Of a stretch of DNA of 29,275 nt, positions 14,191 to 22,328 are shown piece after piece; within the stretch, counting starts at the first letter, position 1, and every line of letters starts with the position of its first letter. The notes beneath the pieces are model-generated. The model saw only the letters and a program-made list of their open reading frames with translations. It did no database searches and was not told the origin of the DNA. This DNA is from JBHENN01 sp046262015. GTDB taxonomy: Bacteria; Actinomycetota; CADDZG01; WHSQ01. The DNA lies in NCBI GenBank assembly GCA_046262015.1, contig JBHENN010000032.1, positions 1 through 29,275 on the forward strand. The letters are read 5' to 3'. A program made the translations under genes and the position numbers.

Positions 14191-15354
14191 ATGCGCGTCG
14201 ACAAGCTCGTCCTCGACGACTTCCGCAACTACGTCCATGCCGAGGTCGAGCTGGCTCCCGGGGTGAACCTCGTCGTGGGCGCGAACGCGCAGGGCAAGAC
14301 CAACCTGCTCGAGGGCGTCCACTGCCTCGGCGGCCTGGGGTCGCCGCGCAGCGCCGACGCAGGGCTGGTGCGCCACGGATGCGAGCGCGCCCTCCTGCAT
14401 GCCGATCTCGTGCGGGGAGAGCGCCGCGTCCACGTCGACGTCGAGATCCGCCCCGGACGGGGAACCCGCGCGCTGGTGAACCGGACCCCGGTGCCGCGCG
14501 TCAGGGGATTGCAAGAGCTCACCACCAGCGTCTTCTTCGGGCCGGACGACCTGGCCCTGGTCAAGGGCTCGCCCGATGGGCGTCGGAGGTTCGTGGACGA
14601 TCTCCTCGTGAAGCTGCGTCCCGCGCGCGACGGCTTGCGCCGCGAGTGGGAGCGGGTGCTCAAGCAGCGGAACGCCCTCCTCAAGAGCGCCCCCTCCGAT
14701 CGTGGCTCGCGCACCGACGTGGCTGCGATGCTCGATGTGTGGGACGAGGCATTCGCCCGCACGGGAGCGGCGCTTACTGCCGCCCGGCTCGAGACCCTGA
14801 GCGCGCTGCAACCGTACGTGCAGAAGCGTTACGAGCAGATCGCCGGGGGCGGGGAGATGACGCTCGACTATGAGAGCGGATGGACGGGCGAGCGTGGACA
14901 GAGCGCCCTCCTCGGCGGCGATCCGGGTGAGGACGCGCTCCGACAACGGCTGGCGGACGCTCTTCGAGCCGGCCGGACGCGCGAGCTCGACCGCCGGATC
15001 TCTCTGACCGGACCCCAGCGGGACGATGTGTCGGTCTCGTTGACCGGTCCGTCGTCGCCCGGCGCGCCCTCCGACGCACGCGCGTTCGCGTCACAGGGCG
15101 ATCAGCGCACGTGTGCGCTCGCGCTGAAGCTCGCGGAGCACGAACTGCTGGCCGAAGCCCTGGGCGACGAACCGGTGCTCTTGCTGGACGACGTCTTCAG
15201 CGAGCTCGACCCGGCGCGCCGAGCGTGGTTGACCGATGCCCTGCGCGGGCGAGGGCAGACCATCGTGTCGTCGGCGGAGCCGCTCGATCCCGGGCTCGCC
15301 GGCGGCGCCCGGGTCCTGGACGTCGTCGCCGGCGAGGTTCGTCCCCGTGGGTGA
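14191..15354 (+). CDS. recF: DNA replication and repair protein RecF
   Basis: A 387-residue SMC-like ATPase. Walker A is GANAQGKT (30-37), the ABC signature area is SQGDQRT (301-307), and Walker B is VLLLDDVFSELD (329-340). The N-terminal LDDFRNY motif is typical. RecF helps load RecA at gaps with RecO and RecR. The start is eight bases after the dnaN stop, and the 3' end overlaps the next gene by eight bases. Confidence 0.96.
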   Translation: MRVDKLVLDDFRNYVHAEVELAPGVNLVVGANAQGKTNLLEGVHCLGGLGSPRSADAGLVRHGCERALLHADLVRGERRVHVDVEIRPGRGTRALVNRTPVPRVRGLQELTTSVFFGPDDLALVKGSPDGRRRFVDDLLVKLRPARDGLRREWERVLKQRNALLKSAPSDRGSRTDVAAMLDVWDEAFARTGAALTAARLETLSALQPYVQKRYEQIAGGGEMTLDYESGWTGERGQSALLGGDPGEDALRQRLADALRAGRTRELDRRISLTGPQRDDVSVSLTGPSSPGAPSDARAFASQGDQRTCALALKLAEHELLAEALGDEPVLLLDDVFSELDPARRAWLTDALRGRGQTIVSSAEPLDPGLAGGARVLDVVAGEVRPRG

Positions 15355-15781
15355 GCCGTCGATCGCGCGCCTGCGCGACCTTCTCGGCGCGGCCGGTGCC
15401 CGTCTAGGCATGAGCGCGCCGGTCGAAACCGGCATGTTGTGGGCGCGCTGGGACGACATCGTGGGCGAGCAGATCGCCGATCACGCCTCCCCTACCTCAC
15501 TCCGGGACGGGGTCCTGCGGGTGTGTGCCGACTCCCCCGCATGGGCAAACGAGATCGGCTATCTGGGCGACGAGCTGCGGCGCCGGTGCAACGAGGCGGT
15601 CGGGCGGGAACTGGTGCGTGAGGTCCGGGTCTGGACCGGCCCGCGGGCGCGCCGAAGACGCGGCGCGCCGGGCCGACCAGGGCACCAGTCCGAGCGCGCG
15701 ACGGCGAGTCCCGATACCCCCCAAGAGGCGTTGGAGCGCGCCCGGCGCGCGTGGGTCGCAAGGCGGCCGTCCGAGCCTTGA
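15347..15781 (+). CDS. dciA: DUF721 / DciA-family protein, probable replicative helicase loader partner
   Basis: About 144 residues starting at GTG 15347, which overlaps the recF stop. The N-terminal part has the DUF721 core: LLGAAGARLG, ETGMLWARWDDIVGEQIADHASP, GVLRVCADSPAWANEI and LGDELRRRCNEAVG. The C-terminal third is an Arg/Pro-rich, probably disordered tail. This family next to recF in actinobacteria corresponds to DciA, the ancestral protein that helps load the DnaB helicase. The identification of the domain is firm; the loader function is by family. Confidence 0.85.
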   Translation: MGEPSIARLRDLLGAAGARLGMSAPVETGMLWARWDDIVGEQIADHASPTSLRDGVLRVCADSPAWANEIGYLGDELRRRCNEAVGRELVREVRVWTGPRARRRRGAPGRPGHQSERATASPDTPQEALERARRAWVARRPSEP

Positions 15782-15828
15782 CGACAGCCGTTCGCAACTG
15801 GCATAGACCATAGAAATGTCCTGGTAGA

Positions 15829-15837
15829 TGATATGAT
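15829..15837 (+). promoter_or_regulatory. Candidate extended -10 promoter for gyrB-gyrA
   Basis: TGATATGAT is an extended -10 (TG, one base, TATGAT at 15832-15837) in an AT-richer part of the 168-base gap before gyrB. No good -35 is present, as expected for an extended -10. The leader would be about 105 bases. Confidence 0.4.
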
Positions 15838-15949
15838 TCGGGTTATGAATCCGGCGGTCCGATCCCTTCCTCACCGCGCCCGGAAGCGGTCTGCAACGCT
15901 CCTTGTGCCGTCCTGCCGGCGGCGCGCGGGCAGACGGTCGTGAGCCTGC

Positions 15950-17899
15950 ATGACTCCCGATAACCAGCGGCCGGTGGCCGCCACGAGGACCACCCGCAAG
16001 AGCTCCTACACCGCCCAGGACATCACCGTTCTCAAGGGTCTAGACCCCGTGCGGCAGCGGCCCGGGATGTACATAGGGACGACCGGCATCCGGGGTCTGC
16101 ACCATCTCGTCTACGAGGTCGTCGACAACGCCGTGGACGAGGCGATGGCGGGCCATTGCGACCGCATAGTGGTCGAGCTGCTGGCCGACGGCGGCTGCCG
16201 CGTGTCGGACAACGGCAGAGGGATCCCCGTCGACATCGTCAAGGGCGAGCGCAAGCCCGCCGTCGAGGTCGTCCTGACCACCCTTCATGCGGGCGGCAAG
16301 TTCGGCGGGAAGGGCTACCAGGTGTCCGGGGGCCTGCACGGCGTCGGTGTCTCGGTGGTGAACGCTCTCTCGGAGCGCCTGCTGGTGGATGTCGTGCGCG
16401 ACGGCAAGCTGTGGTCCCAGGAGTACGAGCGGGGCAAACCGCGCGCCAAGCTCAAGGCGGTCAAGCCGGCGAAGCGCACCGGGACGACGATCTCGTTCTG
16501 GCCCGACCCCCTCGTCTTCACCGAGGACCGCGAGTTCCGCTACGACACCCTGGCCCAGCGCTTGCGCGAGATGGCGTTCCTCAACAGAGGTCTCGAGATC
16601 CGCTTGCTCGACCATCGCATCGAGCCGGTGCAGAGCGAGACCTTCCGCTACACGGGTGGGATCGTGGACTTCGTCAAGCACCTCAACTCGGCGCGCGACC
16701 CCGTGAACAACCGGGTCGTGTATTTCGACGCGAAGGCCGATCGACACGAGGTCGAGATCGCGATGCAATGGACGTCGGCCTTCACGGAATCGGTCTTCAC
16801 CTTCGCCAACAACATCAACACCCATGAGGGCGGGATGCACGAGGAAGGGTTCCGCCGGTCGCTGACGCGCGTCATCACCGCTTACGCGCGCAGCAAGAAC
16901 ATCCTGAAGGAGAAGGACGATGCGTTGGTCGGCGAGGACTGCCGGGAGGGCCTGACCGCGATCGTGTCCGTCAAGCTCCGTGACCCGCAGTTCGAGGGCC
17001 AGACCAAGACCAAGTTGGGGAACACCGAGATCCGGTCGTTCGTCGAGACGAAGATGAACGAGCGTTTCGCCGAGTTCATGGAGGAGCATCCCTCCGAGGC
17101 GCGCGCCATCTGCAACAAGGTGATCTCGGCGCAGCGAGCGCGTCTCGAGGCTCGCAAGGTCCGCGACCTGGTGCGCCGCAAGTCGCTCCTCGAGTCCACG
17201 ACCCTGCCGGGGAAGCTGGCCGACTGTCAGACGCGCGATCCCGAGAAGGGCGAGCTGCTCATCGTCGAGGGTGACTCTGCCGGGGGTACCGCGAAGAGTG
17301 CTCGGGAGCGCGAGTTCCAGGCCGTGTTGCCCCTCCGGGGGAAGGTCCTCAACGTCGAGCGCGCCCGGCTCGCCAAGATCCTGGAGAACAAGGAGATCCA
17401 GGCGATCATCACGGCCGTCGGCACCGGGATCGGGGAGGACTTCGACCTCGCCAAGGCTCGCTATCACAAGATCGTCTCGATGGCCGACGCCGACGCCGAT
17501 GGATCCCACATCAAGACGTTGCTCCTCACGTTCTTCTTCCGCTTCATGCCGCAGCTGATCGACGCCGGCTATCTGTACGTCGCGCAGCCGCCCCTGTACC
17601 GGGTGCCGTACAAGGGCACCGTCCACCACTTCAAGAACGACGAGGAGCTGGAGGCCTTCCGAGCGGCCAACAACGGGGCCAAGATCGAGCCGCAGCGGTT
17701 CAAGGGCCTCGGAGAGATGAACGCCGCGCAGCTGTGGGAGACGACGCTGGACCCGGCGCGCCGGACCTTGTTGCGGGTGACGATGGAGGACGCGGCCCTG
17801 GCCGAGGAGATCTTCTCCACCCTCATGGGTGACGATGTCGAAGCCCGCAAGACCTTCATCCAGCGCAATGCCAAAGACATCCGCTTCCTGGACATCTAG
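15950..17899 (+). CDS. gyrB: DNA gyrase subunit B
   Basis: A 649-residue type IIA topoisomerase ATPase subunit. GHKL ATP site: E56 and N60 in EVVDNAVDEA, DNGRGIP (87-93), GGLHGVGVSVVNALS (127-141). The transducer domain follows, then TOPRIM with E440 in EGDSAGG and D513/D515 in DADADG for metal binding. C-terminal RFKGLGEMNAAQLWETT is typical. It lacks the long insertion of enterobacterial GyrB, as usual in actinobacteria. It is followed five bases later by gyrA, so the two are co-transcribed. Confidence 0.97.
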   Translation: MTPDNQRPVAATRTTRKSSYTAQDITVLKGLDPVRQRPGMYIGTTGIRGLHHLVYEVVDNAVDEAMAGHCDRIVVELLADGGCRVSDNGRGIPVDIVKGERKPAVEVVLTTLHAGGKFGGKGYQVSGGLHGVGVSVVNALSERLLVDVVRDGKLWSQEYERGKPRAKLKAVKPAKRTGTTISFWPDPLVFTEDREFRYDTLAQRLREMAFLNRGLEIRLLDHRIEPVQSETFRYTGGIVDFVKHLNSARDPVNNRVVYFDAKADRHEVEIAMQWTSAFTESVFTFANNINTHEGGMHEEGFRRSLTRVITAYARSKNILKEKDDALVGEDCREGLTAIVSVKLRDPQFEGQTKTKLGNTEIRSFVETKMNERFAEFMEEHPSEARAICNKVISAQRARLEARKVRDLVRRKSLLESTTLPGKLADCQTRDPEKGELLIVEGDSAGGTAKSAREREFQAVLPLRGKVLNVERARLAKILENKEIQAIITAVGTGIGEDFDLAKARYHKIVSMADADADGSHIKTLLLTFFFRFMPQLIDAGYLYVAQPPLYRVPYKGTVHHFKNDEELEAFRAANNGAKIEPQRFKGLGEMNAAQLWETTLDPARRTLLRVTMEDAALAEEIFSTLMGDDVEARKTFIQRNAKDIRFLDI

Positions 17900-17904
17900 G
17901 TCCT

Positions 17905-20421
17905 ATGTCACCTGACGAACCCTTTCAAGACGAGTTCCCCGGCGGCGGTCCGCCGGGAAGCGACGTCGACGACATCTCTCTCGAGGAAGAGGTCCAGTAC
18001 TCGTTCCTGGAGTACGCGATGTCCGTCATCGTCAGCCGCGCCCTTCCGGACGTCCGCGACGGGCTCAAGCCGGTTCACCGGCGCGTGCTCTATGCGGCGC
18101 TGCAGTCGGGGCTCCGTCCCGACCAGCGCTACCGGAAGAGCGCCGCGCTCGTCGGAGAGGTGATGAAGACCTATCACCCGCACGGCGATCAGCCGATCTA
18201 CGACTCCCTGGTGCGCCTGGCGCAGGATTTCTCCACGCGCGCCTTGCTGATCGACGGGCAGGGCAACTTCGGGTCGGTCGACGGCGACCCGCCCGCGGCT
18301 CAGCGCTATACCGAGTGTCGCCTCAGTCGCCTGGCGATGGAGCTCCTGCGCGAGATCAACGAAGAGACGGTCGACTTCAAGCCGAACTACGACGGCGAAT
18401 CGCTGGAGCCCGTTGTCCTGCCTGCCCGCTTCCCCAATCTCCTGGTCAACGGGTCCACCGGCATCGCGGTGGGGATGGCTACCAACATCCCTCCGCACAA
18501 CCTCGGCGAGGTCAGCGATGCCGTCATCGATATCCTCGAGCACCCCGAGCTGGCGCAGGACAAGGACACGACGCTGGCGACGGTGATGAAGCACATCCCC
18601 GGCCCCGACTTCCCGACCGGGGGGCTGATCCTGGGACGTCAAGGGATCATCGACGCCTACACCACCGGGCGTGGCTCCATCAAGATGCGCGCGGTGTGCG
18701 AGGTCGAGGAGGGGCCCAAGGGCAACCCCCGGATCGTAGTCACGGAGCTGCCCTATCAGGTCAACAAGGCTCGCCTCGCGGAGAAGATCGCGGAGCTGGT
18801 CAACGCCAAGGACAAGCGCCTCGAAGGGATCGCCGATCTAAGGGACGAGTCCAACCGCGAGGGGATGCGCCTGGTGATCGATCTCAAGCGAGCCGCGGTA
18901 CCGCAGGTCGTGCTCAATACCCTCTACAAGCGCACCCAGCTACAGGAGAACTTCGGGGTGAACATGCTCGCCCTGGTCGATGGCGTGCCGCGCACGCTGA
19001 ATCTGGCCGAGGTGATCGAGGCTTACATCACCCACCAGATGGAAGTCATCGGCAAGCGCACGCGCTACCGCCTCCGTAAAGCAGAAGAGCGCTCGCACAT
19101 CCTCGAGGGGTTGATCATCGCCCTCGATCACATCGACGCGATCGTGGCCCTGATACGCGCCGCCGCCGATGTCGAAGAAGCCCGCAACGGGCTCATCGCC
19201 GGTTATGGCCTGACGGACGTCCAAGCGCAGCACATCCTCGACATGCCGTTGCGGAGGTTGACCGCCCTCGAGCAGGACAAGATCCGCGCCGAACATGCCG
19301 AGCTTCAGAAGACGATCGCCGAGCTCAAGGCGATCCTCTCCGATCCCGCCCGAGTGCGCGGCATCATCGCCGACGAGCTGCGCGAGATCAAGCAGAAGTT
19401 CGCCGACCAACGGCGCACGAAGCTCGTCCCGGACGAGGGTGAGTTCGACATCGAGGATCTCATCGCCGACGAAGACCTCGTGGTGTCGGTATCGCGCGAC
19501 GGGTACGTGAAGAGCGTTGCCACCGACACCTACCGCCGCCAGGGTCGCGGGGGTCGCGGGGTCATAGGCACGACCCTCAAAGAAGGCGACATCGTCGAGC
19601 ACCTGATCACGACGACGGCTCACGCCTATCTGCTGCTGTTCTCCAGCTCCGGCCGGGTCTACCGGCTGAAGGCGCACGAGATCCCCAAGCGCGATCGCAC
19701 CGCACGTGGGACCGCGGTTGTCAACGTGGTGGCGATGCGGCCGGACGACAAGGTGGCAGCGGTCATCGACACCCGCGACTACGAGAGCTACCGGTACCTG
19801 TTGATCGCGACCAAGCGTGGGATGGTCAAGAAGACGTTGTTCCGAGAGTACGACTCGTCACGGCGTGAGGGCATCATCGCCCTCAATCTCAAGGACGGGG
19901 ATGAGGTCGTGAGGGTAAGGCCCACGTCGGGCGAGAGCGACGTCCTCCTCATCTCGAAGAAGGGCAAGGCGATCCGGTTCTCCGAGAAGAACGTCCGTCC
20001 CATGGGACGGACCGCGACCGGTGTGATCGGCATGAAGCTGGACCCCGACGACGAGGTCGTCGCCTGCGACGTCATCGAAGACGGCCAGGAGTTGCTGGTC
20101 GTTACCGAGTTCGGCTATGGGAAGCGGACCAAGCTCGTCGAGTTCCCGCGCAAGGGCCGTGGGGGCAAAGGTGTGATCGCCGCCAAGCTGACGAAGCCCC
20201 GCGGCCCGATCGTGGGGGCCGCGGTAGTTGCCCCTCGGGACGAGGTCTTCGTTATCTCCGATGACGGCGTGGTGATCCGTATGCGGGTCGACACGATCTC
20301 CCGTCAGGGCCGTCCGGCTACGGGCGTACGGGTGATGAACCTCGCGCCCGGTGCGGCGATCTCCGCGGTTGCTCCGGTGGTCGGCGAGCCCGAGGAGGAG
20401 GCCCACCCCCGCCTCGTGTAA
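17905..20421 (+). CDS. gyrA: DNA gyrase subunit A
   Basis: An 838-residue subunit. The breakage-reunion domain starts with YAMSVIVSRALPDVRDGLKP. The catalytic tyrosine is Y135 (AAQRYTE), and a coiled-coil tower follows. The C-terminal beta-pinwheel begins with a GyrA box reading QGRGGRG, which separates gyrase from topoisomerase IV. The quinolone-contact loop reads HPHGDQPIYD (91-100). The position of E. coli Ser83 is Gln96 and the next residue is Pro97, while the acidic residue D100 (E. coli Asp87) is kept. With GyrB it introduces negative supercoils. Residues after about 820 are an acidic tail. Confidence 0.97.
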   Translation: MSPDEPFQDEFPGGGPPGSDVDDISLEEEVQYSFLEYAMSVIVSRALPDVRDGLKPVHRRVLYAALQSGLRPDQRYRKSAALVGEVMKTYHPHGDQPIYDSLVRLAQDFSTRALLIDGQGNFGSVDGDPPAAQRYTECRLSRLAMELLREINEETVDFKPNYDGESLEPVVLPARFPNLLVNGSTGIAVGMATNIPPHNLGEVSDAVIDILEHPELAQDKDTTLATVMKHIPGPDFPTGGLILGRQGIIDAYTTGRGSIKMRAVCEVEEGPKGNPRIVVTELPYQVNKARLAEKIAELVNAKDKRLEGIADLRDESNREGMRLVIDLKRAAVPQVVLNTLYKRTQLQENFGVNMLALVDGVPRTLNLAEVIEAYITHQMEVIGKRTRYRLRKAEERSHILEGLIIALDHIDAIVALIRAAADVEEARNGLIAGYGLTDVQAQHILDMPLRRLTALEQDKIRAEHAELQKTIAELKAILSDPARVRGIIADELREIKQKFADQRRTKLVPDEGEFDIEDLIADEDLVVSVSRDGYVKSVATDTYRRQGRGGRGVIGTTLKEGDIVEHLITTTAHAYLLLFSSSGRVYRLKAHEIPKRDRTARGTAVVNVVAMRPDDKVAAVIDTRDYESYRYLLIATKRGMVKKTLFREYDSSRREGIIALNLKDGDEVVRVRPTSGESDVLLISKKGKAIRFSEKNVRPMGRTATGVIGMKLDPDDEVVACDVIEDGQELLVVTEFGYGKRTKLVEFPRKGRGGKGVIAAKLTKPRGPIVGAAVVAPRDEVFVISDDGVVIRMRVDTISRQGRPATGVRVMNLAPGAAISAVAPVVGEPEEEAHPRLV

Positions 20422-20502
20422 CCGCGCGCGGCGTCCGCTACGGGCATCCGGGCTGCTCATCGCCCATACTGAGACCCGTAAAGCCGGCGAACGGGAGAGC
20501 GC

Positions 20503-21402
20503 GTGTCCTCGAGCGAAGAGTGGCCCCCCTGGCGCACGAAGCGCCCGGACCGGCCGAGCGCCGGTGAGGATGACCCCGGCGAGGGTCCGCCCGCGGCCGG
20601 GGTTCGACCGCGCGCCGAGCCCTTCGACCCCCTGACCGCCCCCCTGCTGTCCGAGCGAGCTGCCGACCGGGAGCGCCTCGACCGGGAGCGCCTCGACCGG
20701 GAGCGAGCCGAACGAGCGCGAGCTGAGAGAGCGCGCCTCGAACGAGAGCGCGCCGGGTATACGGCCCGGCCGGTCGACGACCTGGTCGCCGATGAGCCCT
20801 TCGACCCGTGGACCGCTCCGCTGCCGTCGGAGCGGGCGCGGGCGGGCGCCCCCGGATCGTCCTCGTCGGGGGTTCCCCTCCCCTCCGAGCGGGCCGGTGC
20901 AGCGACGGAGGCTGCCCGCACTGAAGCCCTGCCCCGCACTCAGGGGATCCCGCGGCGCGATGTGGTGCCGGGTCCCTCACGGGACCCGACCGGGCGCCCC
21001 CGAGGCGACCGGCCCGCGCCGGTCGGAGAAGCGCCCTCTCGCCGTCGCCCACCGATAAGGCGGGTGAGGCGCACCGTCCGGTGGATCGACCCCTTCTCGG
21101 TCTTGAAGCTGTCGCTCTTCTACTACGGGGTCCTGCTGGTCCTGTGGCTGGTGTTCGTGGCGTTGGTGTACTCGGTCGCCGACGCACGCGGGTTGTTCAA
21201 CTTCATCGAGGACCTCACCGACGCGTTCGCGTTTGAGAAGTTCGAGGTGACCCTCGGCTTCGTCGAGAAGTGGGCGTTCGTGATCGGTCTCATGCTCGGC
21301 ATCCTGGGGTCGCTCTTCAACGCGCTGCTCGCATTCCTGTACAACATCGGAGCCGACCTGGTGGGCGGGGTCGAGATGACCTTCGCAGAACGCGACCAGT
21401 AG
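20503..21402 (+). CDS. DUF3566 membrane protein downstream of gyrA
   Basis: A 299-residue protein. The C-terminal DUF3566 domain (about 185-290) contains VRWIDPFSVLKLSLFYYGVL, a first transmembrane helix (about 203-225), an amphipathic stretch with GLFNFIEDLTDAF, and a second helix (about 257-282). The N-terminal 180 residues are Pro/Arg/Glu-rich and probably disordered. They contain a charged heptad-like run (about 56-84) and a recurring PFDPxTAPLxSERA motif (40-53, 99-112, partly 125-131). The GTG start has GGGAGAG a few bases upstream. This family follows gyrA across actinobacteria (Rv0007 position); its function is not known. Confidence 0.85.
   Translation: MSSSEEWPPWRTKRPDRPSAGEDDPGEGPPAAGVRPRAEPFDPLTAPLLSERAADRERLDRERLDRERAERARAERARLERERAGYTARPVDDLVADEPFDPWTAPLPSERARAGAPGSSSSGVPLPSERAGAATEAARTEALPRTQGIPRRDVVPGPSRDPTGRPRGDRPAPVGEAPSRRRPPIRRVRRTVRWIDPFSVLKLSLFYYGVLLVLWLVFVALVYSVADARGLFNFIEDLTDAFAFEKFEVTLGFVEKWAFVIGLMLGILGSLFNALLAFLYNIGADLVGGVEMTFAERDQ
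20671..20700 (+). repeat. Two perfect 15-base tandem repeats in the DUF3566 gene
   Basis: GAGCGCCTCGACCGG occurs twice in tandem (20671-20685, 20686-20700), with a further partial unit. It encodes ERLDR twice, so copy changes stay in frame. Confidence 0.8.
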
Positions 21403-21710
21403 GGAGAGGCATCCGTTCGGTGCCTGCCTCGTTCTGAGATGAGGCGGCCTGGTCCTTCGTGGGCCTAAGTGGTGCTGTTCAACCTCGAAGACGCGCTGCG
21501 CGGCCTTGGTGTGGATAAGCGGTATCGGAATCGGGCCACCCAGTCATCGCATTCCTTCGAACCTTCTCGAGGCCTTGCTGGGTCCGGCCCCAGTCGTCCT
21601 TGAGGTTGAGCTTAGCCACGGCCCAATCCCAAGCGGGCCGATGATTGCGCGCAGTCGAGTCTGTGTCCTAACGTTGGAACCAGGTAGTCGCATCGCCAGG
21701 GAGGGATCAA
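21403..21710. other. Intergenic region between DUF3566 gene and cupin gene
   Basis: No convincing gene. It contains an imperfect hairpin, arms GCCTGCCTC (21422-21430) and GAGGCGGC (21441-21448), that could end the gyrase-DUF3566 transcript although no T-run follows. It also holds a perfect DnaA box (21510-21518), a possible cupin promoter (TTGCGC at 21645-21650, 18 bases, TAACGT at 21669-21674) and the cupin ribosome site. Confidence 0.5.
21510..21518 (-). promoter_or_regulatory. Perfect DnaA box TTATCCACA outside oriC
   Basis: The + strand reads TGTGGATAA, the reverse complement of the consensus TTATCCACA. It lies in non-coding DNA about 8.5 kb from the origin candidate. It is a better match to the consensus than any single box in the dnaA-dnaN gap. 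Confidence 0.55.
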
Positions 21711-22088
21711 ATGGAGCGGATAGAGCTGGCAAAGGCGGCGGATCGCACTGCGCCGCCCGGGGGACAGACGCCGGGCATGACTCGCGAGCAGGCGTTCGCC
21801 GCCCAGGGCCTGTGGGCCGGAGTGGCGAAAACCGAGCCCGGGATGGTCTCAGGATGGCATCACCACGGTGACCACGAAACCTATTTCTACGTAGCCGCAG
21901 GCAGAGCGGCATTGGAGTTCGGTCCAGGTGGCAGCGACAAGGTCGACGCAGGACCCGGTGATTTCGTCCATGTACCCCCTCGCACAGTCCACCGCGAGAG
22001 CAACCCCACCAACGAGACGTCCGTGCTCATCGCCTTCCGATCGGGCAGCGGAGAAGTGGTGGTAAACGTAGAGGGTCCTGTCGCCTGA
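21711..22088 (+). CDS. Small single-domain cupin protein
   Basis: A 125-residue cupin. Motif 1 has metal ligands H50, H52 and E56 (GWHHHGDHETYFY), and motif 2 reads PGDFVHVPPRTVHRESN with H94. The beta-barrel occupies most of the chain. Cupin_2 proteins of this size bind a metal and can be isomerases, dioxygenases or small-molecule sensors; the substrate cannot be told. The ATG is fixed by AGGGAGGGA seven or so bases upstream. It stands alone, with tRNA-Ile on the opposite strand after it. Confidence 0.85.
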   Translation: MERIELAKAADRTAPPGGQTPGMTREQAFAAQGLWAGVAKTEPGMVSGWHHHGDHETYFYVAAGRAALEFGPGGSDKVDAGPGDFVHVPPRTVHRESNPTNETSVLIAFRSGSGEVVVNVEGPVA

Positions 22089-22197
22089 GCGGGTAGGTGC
22101 GGAGCTCCGTTCTCAGCGGTTCTGTCACGCGCGGTTGGAGGACGAAGCTCCCCCGCTTCTATGGATTTCGGGCAGCAGTTTCATGCTTTCTGATGTG

Positions 22198-22272
22198 TGG
22201 GCCCAGATGGACTTGAACCATCGGCCTCATCCTTATCAGGGATGCGCTCTAACCGAGCTGAGCTATGGGCCC
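22198..22272 (-). tRNA. ileT: tRNA-Ile (GAT anticodon)
   Basis: On the - strand a full cloverleaf can be drawn. The acceptor is GGGCCCA pairing with TGGGCCC, the D arm is GCTC/GAGC, and the anticodon arm is CATCC-CTGATAA-GGATG with anticodon GAT. The T arm is GATGG-TTCAAGT-CCATC. The discriminator base is A; CCA is not encoded. In mycobacteria this gene follows gyrA-DUF3566 and precedes tRNA-Ala on the same strand; here it points the other way and tRNA-Ala is 6.6 kb off. Confidence 0.97.
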
Positions 22273-22285
22273 CCGTCGCGGTCCG

Positions 22286-22291
22286 AGTGTA
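22286..22291 (-). promoter_or_regulatory. Candidate -10 box of tRNA-Ile
   Basis: TACACT on the - strand ends 13 bases before the mature tRNA 5' end. No clear -35 can be seen in the GC-rich DNA upstream. Confidence 0.35.
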
Positions 22292-22311
22292 GCGGCCCCG
22301 AAAACCCGCCC

Positions 22312-22325
22312 GCGGTGCACACCGC
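22312..22325 (-). terminator. Possible terminator after the LVIVD-type gene
   Basis: Just past the - strand stop at 22329 the sequence GCGGTG/CACCGC forms a self-complementary stem, followed by a G-rich stretch and TTTT. The tight loop and late T-run make it weak. Confidence 0.3.
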
Positions 22326-22328
22326 CGG

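Noticed and set aside
16040..17629. 529-codon - strand ORF opposite gyrB
   Set aside because: It is the antisense shadow of gyrB, with the Leu/Val/Asp-rich composition typical of such frames.
20351..21187. Overlapping ORFs on both strands across the DUF3566 N-terminus
   Set aside because: The charged, repeat-rich DNA lacks stops in several frames; only the GTG 20503 frame has a ribosome site and a recognisable domain.
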